From positions 21,281 to 38,859 of the forward strand of contig NAOQ01000382.1 of the NCBI GenBank assembly GCA_002751075.1: 17,579 nt of DNA. Direction: 5' to 3'. Made by a program: the position numbers and the translations under genes. Under the pieces are notes generated by a model. It saw nothing but the letters and a program-made list of their open reading frames with translations. It had not been told where the DNA came from and ran no database searches. The stretch is from Ichthyophonus hoferi. Taxonomy: Eukaryota > Opisthokonta > Ichthyosporea > Ichthyophonida > Ichthyophonidae. Shown here piece after piece: positions 10,068 to 17,579 of this stretch (its first letter is position 1; each line of letters starts with the position of its first letter).

Positions 10068-10073
10068 TTTATA
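10068..10073 (-). promoter_or_regulatory. Candidate TATA element of the methyltransferase gene
   Basis: TATAAA on the minus strand (context CTATAAATAAC), only 34 bases before the ATG. More TATATAAG words follow to about 10096. If used, the 5' UTR would be very short. The AT-rich setting makes this weak. Confidence 0.3.
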
Positions 10074-12030
10074 GCTTATATAGTACTTATATAAGGTTAT
10101 ACAGAGAATTGTGAATAAATAGTATAATCAGGCCACGTAATTGTTCAAGTTAGTATATAGTTTAAAATCCAATTTAACGTGTATGGTTTGATTGGAGGCC
10201 TGGATAAATTTGGTTATTTATCATTGATTTTTAATCACATCTTAAGACTCTTGTTGTCCAATGGTTTCTAAGTGCTAGTGAAAAAGGAATGCAAAGCATG
10301 GATCATTACGCTGAAAACTCCTTTATATAAATAATGTGATAACAGAATTTTAACTTCAATTTTAATTTTATTGTTATTGAGAATAAAAGTGAGCTAATTA
10401 TAAATTTTGAATCAGCTATCCTATCTTACATGATTAAGAGTAGCAGGATTTTAGCCTTCTTGTCTACATTACCAAACTCGATGAATTCATTGGTCATTGG
10501 TACAACCATGCAAATTGTAAGTATGGAATAACGACACATCCCATCATGGTTATAATAACATTACAAGTGGTATAATGATATCTAAAACACAAGTGGATGA
10601 TATTTGTGATGCCTTTAACTTAGAGTGTAGAGCCTAGAGGTTTGTTATAAATATATTTCCTATCTACTAAGGAATAATTTTCAATTAATACTTAACTACA
10701 CTATTCTAATTTGCAATAGGCTGTTGCAAGCTTCTTTACATATTACAATACAAAACAGCCCTTTTTGCTTTTTGCACTGCAGAAAGAATTCTGTAATACT
10801 CTGTTTTATCGGAAAGAGGATTTCCGATTGGTAATTATATATAATTTTATATACATCTTCATGGCTATTAAAAGTTTGAAACCATAATAAATCCTATATC
10901 TTGGGGTTGAATTGTACGTTATACACGCATAATTGCAATCAGTAACCTGCACAAATGCAAAACAATTTGTACAAAACGTAGTTTTAAATTTCTTTGTCTT
11001 GAGTGAGATGGAGAGAGTATTCTCTGATCCTGCGCATTGAGTGCAATGCCAACCATGATTTCTGTTTAGCGTATTTTTTATGTATTCATTTATAGCCGCT
11101 TATCGGAAGGGAAATGGATTTGAAAATCTAAACCAATTGTATCTTAATAGTAACATATCGATGTATGTACAAATCTATTATTTATTCTCAGTGCCTTTAG
11201 TCTAAATTGGACTTTCCCATTAATAATCGCATAGACAACAGCGTAGAAGGTTATCTAAAGATATATTAGTCACTTATCCACAATTAAATTACCAGAGTAA
11301 AACTTTGTATCTACCAATGAGGGTACAGTTATTAATTTAATCTACGTTTCTGAATCTATTGCATAGCATGATGTTTAGAATAATACTACAATGATATTTC
11401 TGACTCAGTAAATATATGCGAGTATAAAAATAAATAACCTAGAATATTTGATAACTCAATAATATAATTATTATTAAAATTTCGTTAATCCGAAGGAAGA
11501 CGTAGTTTTTCCGAAGTCCTGATAACAAGCAGAAGATGAAATAATTGGTCTTGCATGGGTTAACTGAATACCATTCTCAATAGACAAATTGATTTGTTAA
11601 TACATGGTATGTAGGTAAACACTTGCATTAATGAGGAAATGAGTTAGAGTGCCATCTAAATGAGGACACAATAGTATTCGAGCATCGAGGAAAAATCAAT
11701 CAATTCTAGTGGGTCTCTGTGACCTTTCGTAAGCTGTATTAACCAATAATAGTCTACGATCGGTTCCATTTTTCAACTCTGCAAAAAGGGAATGGAAACA
11801 TGCAATAAAAGCCCACATATTTACAGTATAGTAAGTAAGTGATACACCTGGTCTTTTTAGAAGCATAACATGGAATATGATAGGAAACCGCCACGCAAAT
11901 GTGTAATGTTTTTTCTTCACATACCTATTTAACTGGAGGGTGTGTGTATTGTAACAATCGTTTGTTGCACCTGCTACTCCATATCTAAGTTGGTCTTAGT
12001 TAATGTGGCTCCGACTCTGCTGTAGACTCT
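10074..12030. other. Intergenic AT-rich DNA, nothing recognised
   Basis: Both strands were read for exon-like runs with splice signals, tRNA B boxes and repeats; none was convincing. A small perfect hairpin (ATCGGAAA, five-base loop, TTTCCGAT) lies at about 10808-10828. The 74-codon minus-strand frame at 11696-11920 has no recognisable domain. The stretch probably contains the promoter of the methyltransferase gene at its left end. Confidence 0.5.
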
Positions 12031-12060
12031 GGCATTTGGCATTTGGCGTTTGGCGTCTGG
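12031..12060. repeat. TTTGGCA/G heptanucleotide minisatellite
   Basis: About four tandem units of 7 bp (GGCATTT, GGCATTT, GGCGTTT, GGCGTCT). It lies at the place in the LTR-family fragment where the plus-strand element has a GAGCCA-type repeat. Confidence 0.85.
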
Positions 12061-12475
12061 TGGCTCACGGTTGAGGTGATAAATGGGGTGTTGCACAGTT
12101 GTTTGATACATTACTTAGGTGTCACTTTGGATTTGAAGTTGGGGATGTTGAGAGTGCAAATGTAGATTTGAGGACAGTGTGTAAATATATGAAAATTGAT
12201 TCTCAATACGTAGATGTCATTATATGGCTGGAGGATTGAGGTGAAGTGTTATAGACATTCGTGGATTTTTGACTTGATGAATATTATAAGGCTTTATGGC
12301 TATAATAAGCTATTTAAGCTTTCTCTGTTACCATGTTTGGACTAATAAGTAGAGACAGGAGTGTTGCTGTAACCTATATTAGTTTAAAATGAGAGGTAAT
12401 ATCAAATTAAGGGGCGTTTTAACATATTACTTTGCATATACTGAGTACAGATATGCTAAAACATATATTTATTGT
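12031..12475 (-). mobile_element. Fragment of the same LTR family, minus strand
   Basis: Read on the minus strand, an LTR distal half (about 12450-12333, with GTTAAAACGCCCCTTAATTT) ends in AAACA and is followed by the primer site TGGTAACAGAG. Next comes an internal segment (about 12225-12065) that aligns with 3045-3205 of the plus-strand element, sharing CACTGTC.TCAAAT, AAAGTGAC and TTATCACCTCA. Compared with that element the internal region is about 0.9 kb shorter. The LTR proximal half is not seen. It is an old, broken copy with no coding capacity recognised. Confidence 0.7.
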
Positions 12476-12489
12476 TATTAGAAACTGTA

Positions 12490-13215
12490 TCAGTTCCATT
12501 GACTTGTCCAGAGCTGTCGGAATCTCCAATTGTTATGACTTTTAGTGGTGAATATTGCTTGACCCGTGTTAATAATAATCACTTGATCAAATTTGTTTTT
12601 AAGGTTCAGTGGTTGTGATAGAGGTTCTATAGAAGACCCATATACCAACTCTCTCTGTAACTGGATATAATAATTATATCTCTGCTTTAATTCAGAAGGG
12701 ATATATTTTTGATGCGATTAGGTGTTATATTACGATGTAAATAATAACTATCGTCGCTATTTTATGTTTGTGAGCAATTCTCTGAGTTCTGAACAAGCGC
12801 GAGTAATCTGGATACTGATTATCGTAAACGAGAGCCAGTGGTGAATTAGACATTACAATAACGATATGTTTGTTACATATATATAATTAAATGCAAAGTA
12901 TTTTTGTGTACATTTACAAGAACTTCGTTATTTTAGGTATTGGTATCGCGTATATGTGGGCGGGTCCCGCATATGTGTGCGTGGGGTTATCTCCACATAT
13001 GTACGAGCAAGGGTGTCTTTACTTGTGTTTACGCATGTTTATGTGGGGCCCCTTTATTGGCTAATATAACGCATGAAAAATCACAAAGACCCACTAGGGA
13101 TGTCTGATTCTACTACGATGGGCGTTGTACTGAGGTTTCCTTATATGGCACATTAGCTTTTTACTACATGCAAACCATGTATCGGCAAATCAATTATAAC
13201 TACTTATTATCTTGA
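12490..13215 (+). mobile_element. LTR fragment like the 3.6-kb LTR, plus strand
   Basis: It shares GACTTGTCCA.AGCTGT.GGAATCTCCAA at its left end and the AGTGG..GA.GAATTAG..ATTAC, TATATAATTAAATGCAAAGTA and CAAATCAATTATAAC words further right with 3590-3892, in the same order and orientation. About 250 bp (12531-12785) and part of 12930-13160 have no counterpart there. It directly abuts the minus-strand LTR fragment, so two LTR remnants stand back to back. It is an old relic. Confidence 0.65.
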
Positions 13216-14671
13216 CAAATGATAATACAATAGTATTAGATCATTGAGACAAGATCAGATAATCAGATAATTCTATATATAAACTGCAGTGGTCTTCTGT
13301 GAATTGCACTACACAAAACGGATTTTTAAGGTAGGTCCCATTCGCATTGATGAATACAGCTGTGATTAATGGCTAATAATAGTAAGTAATATAACTATAT
13401 AAATAAATAAATTCCTAAGTTATTTTTTTTTTAACAACTACCAACAGCTTATTGGCTTTTAAATTCTTCACATGTCTTAAGACGCTCCAATATATTATCC
13501 ACTGAACATCAAGTATTTGAATGTTGATTAAATGTGTGTCAGCGAAAAGTAGGCTGTATTCGGTATGACCTAAATATGAAAATGTAAATGCATGCATGAT
13601 GCAATATGTAGAACATAATCTGAACAATAAACTATTAACTTTTGGCAATTAAAAATTTTAAAATAAAAATTGAGTTGGTTGCAGCAGTATAAAAAAGTGC
13701 AATCAAAAAACGTTAAGCATTGGTTGACCACATAGTTGGTCAATTCCAGTTTTTTTCAAAACGATAGGATTCTCAAGTACAGCAATAGTCTTTTTTGCAG
13801 CCTATTTCCGTGTCCAAGTAATTCACAAGTCTATTATGTTAAAAAGTATCAATGTAGATTATTGATATTTAGTTATTGTCTATTCAGGAGTGTTTATGTA
13901 ACCAGAATATTCTTCAAAAACTGATATAAATTAAGGCTCACTGAAAGCCATTGAGTTCAGTGAGCCTATCTTTGAATATAGTTGATAAGAGATTTAGTAG
14001 TAGAGTTACGGAGCAACTTTAAGATGGCGAACCCTCTTAAACATGCTGTTTAAAGTTTAAATGTTACTGCAATACAATCCAATGCCAAGAAACTTCCAAG
14101 GGTTGATCTTGGGGACTGTATATGAATGGAAATAAGTTTACTTAAAAATAAATGGCGCATGTACTTTCTATTAAGGGAGAACCCCGCTAATAAAACCAAG
14201 ATCAGAAGCCCTTCTAATCAGTACCTAACTATCTAAACGTCATTTCCCTACTTTAAGTCTCCTACGTAGTCAATCCGATATACTCGATCAATCAGTATCA
14301 TGTCATAGTCTATTCTATTAGAGAATTAATCAACATGCTTTATCCAACTCTGGAAGACCGACTCCTTTATCACTCATGACTTTGAACGGTAGAATTTGTT
14401 CTGTTCCATTGCTTTTTTAACCGCATATAGCCAGCCCTCTGGTGATTAGGAAGGAGTTTTCATTGGAAATTGACATTGGCTAAACGCTTTTAACGCAAGC
14501 ACATGTGAGTTATTTCTGCAATGCCGATTGGTTTTTGAAGCCAATAATATTAATGCATCTAACTGATAAGAATGCCAAACAACACGGAAACAATAGAATC
14601 TCTGGGGATCTTTGTTAAAAGTATATAATGTGAAATGTTTTCCTGTTTAATCCTCATTTTTTAGGGTCGAG
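13216..14671. other. Intergenic DNA upstream of the ATP-grasp gene
   Basis: No exon, tRNA or known repeat was recognised apart from the hairpin at 13934-13967. Several short open frames on both strands are AT-rich and lack splice context or domains. The right end should contain the promoter of the ATP-grasp gene. Confidence 0.45.
13934..13967. other. Perfect 12-bp stem, 10-base loop hairpin
   Basis: AGGCTCACTGAA at 13934-13945 is exactly complementary to TTCAGTGAGCCT at 13956-13967. The stem is much richer in GC than its surroundings. It is too short for an ordinary animal miRNA precursor. It could be an element end, a structured RNA or a DNA-level cruciform; no function is assigned. Confidence 0.8.
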
Positions 14672-14677
14672 TATAAA
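14672..14677 (+). promoter_or_regulatory. Candidate TATA box of the ATP-grasp gene
   Basis: TATAAA in the context GAGTATAAATTAAG, 74 bases before the ATG at 14751, which would leave a 5' UTR of about 45 bases. A TA run at 14704-14717 is nearer the ATG and is probably untranslated leader. Confidence 0.4.
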
Positions 14678-14750
14678 TTAAGTTGGGAGATATCAAGAGG
14701 GGTTATATATATATATAGACATTCTAATAAGATAATATATCGAATCAGGA

Positions 14751-16521
14751 ATGGATAACCTAAGCTCTCTTCTCAAAAAAAATGAGGCCGATGATGCCAC
14801 ACAGGCCGCTCGTATTGCCGCGGTGAAAGGAAAAAAGGTCCTGTTTCTCACTACTTATTTAGCTGCCACCCTTTACAAACAACGTGACAAAGCTCTTTTC
14901 AACCTAATCAGCTCATGGGGACCAGAATTATATTTTGTGTTTGGAAAAACCGAGAATGACAAGCAAGGAGCAGAAATGTTTAAAAAAGATGGAATTGTGA
15001 CAGGGATATTATGGGTTGATATGGAAGATGCAGATACAGCCTGTGGCAATATTATTGCTGCAGTACGCGCTTCAGGCATAAAGTTTGATGCAGTCTTTAG
15101 TCCATATGAGCATGCAATGCCACTTGTCGGTACTGTAGCCAAAAGCTTAGGCATATATGAAAACCCACCCTGCTCATATCAAAATGCGCGTAACAAGACG
15201 AATGCTCGAGAGATCTGTACTAATGCGGGTATTCCTACACCTAAATTTGCGAAGATTCAGAAGCGCACAGATATCTCCGCGGCTGTTGAGCACATAGGCT
15301 TTCCTCTTGTGTTAAAGCCAAGTACTGGAGCGTGTTCAGAGGGAGTATACCTGTGCCAAACAATAGGGGAAGTTTATAAGCGATTTGATCAAGTAAATAC
15401 AGAGCTGACAACTGATGCTCTTCTTAGTTGGGCCCCTGAATGCGGCGACATTTTCGTATTGCTGGAAGAGTATGTGGATGGAAAAGAGTTTGATGTGGAT
15501 GTCATAATGTATGATAGCAGAGCCGTATACTCAAATGTCATTGATAACGTATGTATTTATTTGTTTGTTATGTCTTTATGTTAAGTCCTTTGGTTATATT
15601 TTAGGTACCCATGTAGGCTACCATTTGCGCTTGATATATATATATATATATATTACTTTTAAAGTACTTGTACTTAAGTATCCTTTGTATTTCTAGGTAA
15701 GACCTTGCAAGGTGAAAGAACTGCCCAAAACATGTTTATGTACGCTTAGCAAGATATATAATGCACGTATTAGTGAAATACACATTGGGCATGGTGTCTT
15801 TAAACAGCACATTAACCTTCCAATTTATATTTTTTTTTGGCTTTAGGCATCTTGCCCCGAGCCATACTTCTTGGAGACAGGCAGTGTATGCCCCAGCGTA
15901 TGCAGTGAAACGTGGTGCAAGCAGCTTCGTGACTATTCAGCAGAGTGCATCCGTGCATTAGGATTTGTACGTGGTTTATTCCACGTTGAGGTCAAATATT
16001 CTATGCGCAATGCAGCTATAAATGAAAATGGGGAAATCATCGGTCAGCCACTTCTGATTGAGGTTAATCCTCGTATGGGTGGGGGTCGCACGCGTAAATT
16101 CCATATGGAAGTTTATGGAGTAGATATTTTTGAAAACTTTTTCCTTACAGCATGTGGAATTCCTGTCAACCCACCTCGCGCTGTGAAGCCCAAATGTTGT
16201 TTAGGAGAGTATGAAATTTGTGCAGAAAAAACCGGTGTTCTTCTACATACTCGCTTCCTTGATCATATCAAAACCCATCCCAATGTTACTGAAGTAACTG
16301 TTTACAAAAAGGCTGGCGATTTTGTTAAGGGCATGGATACAGGCATTCCAGAATGGGTTGGATTGTACATGGTTCGTGCGGACACGGCGAAAGAGGTTTC
16401 ACGTTTAATTTCCGAGATCTTTGGTTCTATATCACCCCCTATTGTACCCCCTGCAACCGACAAGGTGAATGAGACATCTAGCAACGATATTATGGCTGGT
16501 TGTAATGTAATTGAAGTATAA
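14751..16521 (+). CDS. Carnosine synthase-like ATP-grasp ligase, two exons
   Basis: Exon 1 is 14751-15548 and exon 2 is 15847-16521. The 298-bp intron has GTATGT donor and TTTAG acceptor, phase 0, and the product is 490 residues. Residues 28-140 form an N-terminal alpha/beta pre-ATP-grasp part. The ATP-grasp domain follows: NKTNAREIC with AGIPTPKF (148-166), the nucleotide-binding strand and glycine loop LVLKPSTGACSEGVYLC (186-202, K189), LLEEYVDGKEFDVDV (237-251), then DN...PEPYFLETG (265-278) joined across the intron, GLFHVEVKYS (309-318) and the metal-binding IEVNPRMGGG (337-346; E338 and N340). The order and wording match carnosine synthase and related amino acid ligases, which use ATP to activate a carboxylate and join it to an amine such as an amino acid. 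Vertebrate carnosine synthase is considerably longer, with an extra N-terminal half; this protein is the single-module form. Whether it makes carnosine, another dipeptide or something else cannot be told. The ATG has G at -3 and G at +4. No shared pathway with the neighbours is evident. Confidence 0.93.
15634..15653. repeat. TA microsatellite in the ATP-grasp gene intron
   Basis: A simple TA run between the two exons, well away from both splice sites. Confidence 0.85.
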
Positions 16522-17282
16522 TTTGGTTGTGACTGAAATAGTAGTGGCAACCGAAATAATACTTCACTAATGCTGAATCAACTACTGCAATTACTATTAG
16601 GTGTATCGGTTAGACATAGAATTACTACTTCTTATGGGCTCCTTTTCCCTCAAGGAAACAGTGTATGTCCCATTACAGCCTCCAAAATATTTTGATATCA
16701 TATTTCAAAAATAATTAAAGAGTTTTCATACTGTTGTTATACAATCTCATACATTGGTGGTGGTCTATTTAGTAAAGAAATTTATGATCATGGATCAGTA
16801 TTCTTACATTATATATATAATTTTATTATATCTGTGGCGCCCAGTCCTACTTAGAAAGCACCGGTTAGTATTGCAGTGGGAGCCAATCAATAAAAATACG
16901 TTCTGTGCTTTATTTGTTGTTGCAACTCGATATTTTTCTACCAATATATTACTGCAATATACATTGTTGTAAAGGCATTTTTTTCCACGCTCATCATGAT
17001 TGAAAACTACAGTTTTAATGGTCACCGAAGCAAAACATTAGATAATCATTATTTTAATTCTTGTATACTAGAATTTTATTAAAAAATTATGGTATCTCCA
17101 TGCCAATTTAAACCATCTAGCCAAACAGAATACTTATTGATATTATCTTATAAAGTATGATTGGTTCCAGCTTTAAGAGTCGGTTTGAAGAATCCAAGGG
17201 TAGAAACACAAATATATACAGAGAGTAAAATAGGAACATAAACCCAAAACAAAAAATAAAATAAAAACCACCGTTTCCCAAA
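16522..17282. other. 3' flank of the ATP-grasp gene and spacer to the next gene
   Basis: No further exon was recognised. The left part should be 3' UTR. The right end is A-rich (AAAATAAAATAAAAACC) and leads into the ATG at 17283, so about 0.75 kb separates two genes read in the same direction. Confidence 0.45.
16889..16894 (+). promoter_or_regulatory. Candidate poly(A) signal of the ATP-grasp gene
   Basis: AATAAA, 368 bases past the stop and the first canonical hexamer downstream. A nearer AATTAAAG at about 16710 is a possible variant signal. Confidence 0.4.
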
Positions 17283-17397
17283 ATGACGATGTGGGGCTTT
17301 TTATTCTATTTCTTATGTGTGGAGTGTGTCCTCCTTCTCATGTTGTTACTGCCATATGTTCGCAGTGCCGTAGTTTGGGTTGTTAGGAGACTACCTA
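17283..17397 (+). CDS. First exon of a membrane protein, BAP29/31-like N-terminus (partial)
   Basis: The frame opens with MTMWGFLFYFLCVECVLLL and continues MLLLPYVRSAVVWVVRRLP, 38 codons plus one base, ending at a consensus donor (A then gtaagt at 17398). It is one long hydrophobic helix with an internal glutamate, closed by LLLPYVR and then a second hydrophobic, arginine-tipped stretch. The pattern (aromatic start, Glu about residue 14, LLLxxLLPxxR) resembles the first membrane segment of BAP29/BAP31 ER cargo-receptor proteins, but 38 residues cannot prove it. GC content is clearly above the flanks. The remaining exons lie beyond the window. It could also be the signal anchor of some other membrane protein. 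Confidence 0.5.
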
Positions 17398-17523
17398 GTA
17401 AGTTTCTATCTTTTATTTTTATTTTTATTTACTTCCGCTACAAAAATACTTTTCTCTCCTCTTCCCTTTCTCCCCTCTCCTTTTTAATGTTATGCCGACC
17501 TTCAACCCTTATTTTCTCTTTAG

Positions 17524-17562
<39 letters not shown>

Positions 17563-17579
17563 CTTTTTTTTTTTTCCTC
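17398..17579 (+). other. Start of intron 1 of the edge gene, pyrimidine/T-rich
   Basis: The donor gtaagt is followed by CT-rich sequence (17448-17485) and a T run from 17531 to 17575 broken by single C bases. No exon is visible after the TTTCTCTTTAG word at 17512-17522, because T-only sequence follows. The T run at the very edge may also mark a hard-to-sequence or assembly-limited spot. Confidence 0.5.

Noticed and set aside
11696-11920. A 74-codon minus-strand frame with a fairly balanced composition
   Set aside because: It has no recognised domain, no splice-linked neighbours and no codon pattern distinguishing it from chance.
14873-15154. A 93-codon minus-strand frame
   Set aside because: It is the antisense shadow of exon 1 of the ATP-grasp gene.
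16302-16550. An 82-codon minus-strand frame
   Set aside because: It is the antisense shadow of exon 2 of the ATP-grasp gene.
17512-17522. Possible splice acceptor TTCTCTTTAG near the right edge
   Set aside because: It is followed only by a T run, so no exon can begin there within the window.

Overview
The window looks like nuclear DNA from a eukaryote with spliced genes. It is AT-rich, its introns are GT-AG, it carries many microsatellites, and decayed retroelement sequence fills the spaces between genes. I cannot place the species from this alone. A tRNA-iMet-type primer binding site and the gene content fit an invertebrate or a protist equally well.

Three host genes can be supported. (1) On the minus strand, from 10034 down to 4405, a nine-exon gene encodes a 327-residue class I SAM-dependent methyltransferase of the METTL21 / methyltransferase family 16 type. 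An armadillo-like helical N-terminus precedes the catalytic domain. Most of its exons are shorter than 160 bases and show up only when the splice phases are followed: all eight junctions keep the frame, and the exon lengths sum to 984 bases including the stop. (2) On the plus strand, at 14751..16521, a two-exon gene encodes a 490-residue ATP-grasp ligase resembling the C-terminal half of carnosine synthase. (3) At the right edge, at 17283..17397, a likely first exon starts a membrane protein whose N-terminus resembles the BAP29/BAP31 family and runs off the window. The three genes show no evident shared pathway.

Layout: 1-1607 holds short GC-rich palindromic motifs, a TTTTG microsatellite and a large diverged inverted repeat centred near 1142. 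1608-3892 is an old, apparently non-autonomous LTR retroelement with a primer binding site and a polypurine tract; a second inverted repeat lies inside it. 3893-4404 is a short spacer. 4405-10034 is the methyltransferase gene. 10074-12030 is AT-rich DNA with nothing recognised. 12031-13215 holds a minus-strand fragment of the same LTR family abutting a plus-strand LTR fragment. 13216-14671 is mostly unexplained and includes one perfect 12-bp hairpin. 14672-16894 is the ATP-grasp gene with candidate TATA and poly(A) signals. 16895-17282 is a spacer, followed by the partial third gene and a long pyrimidine/T tract at the edge.
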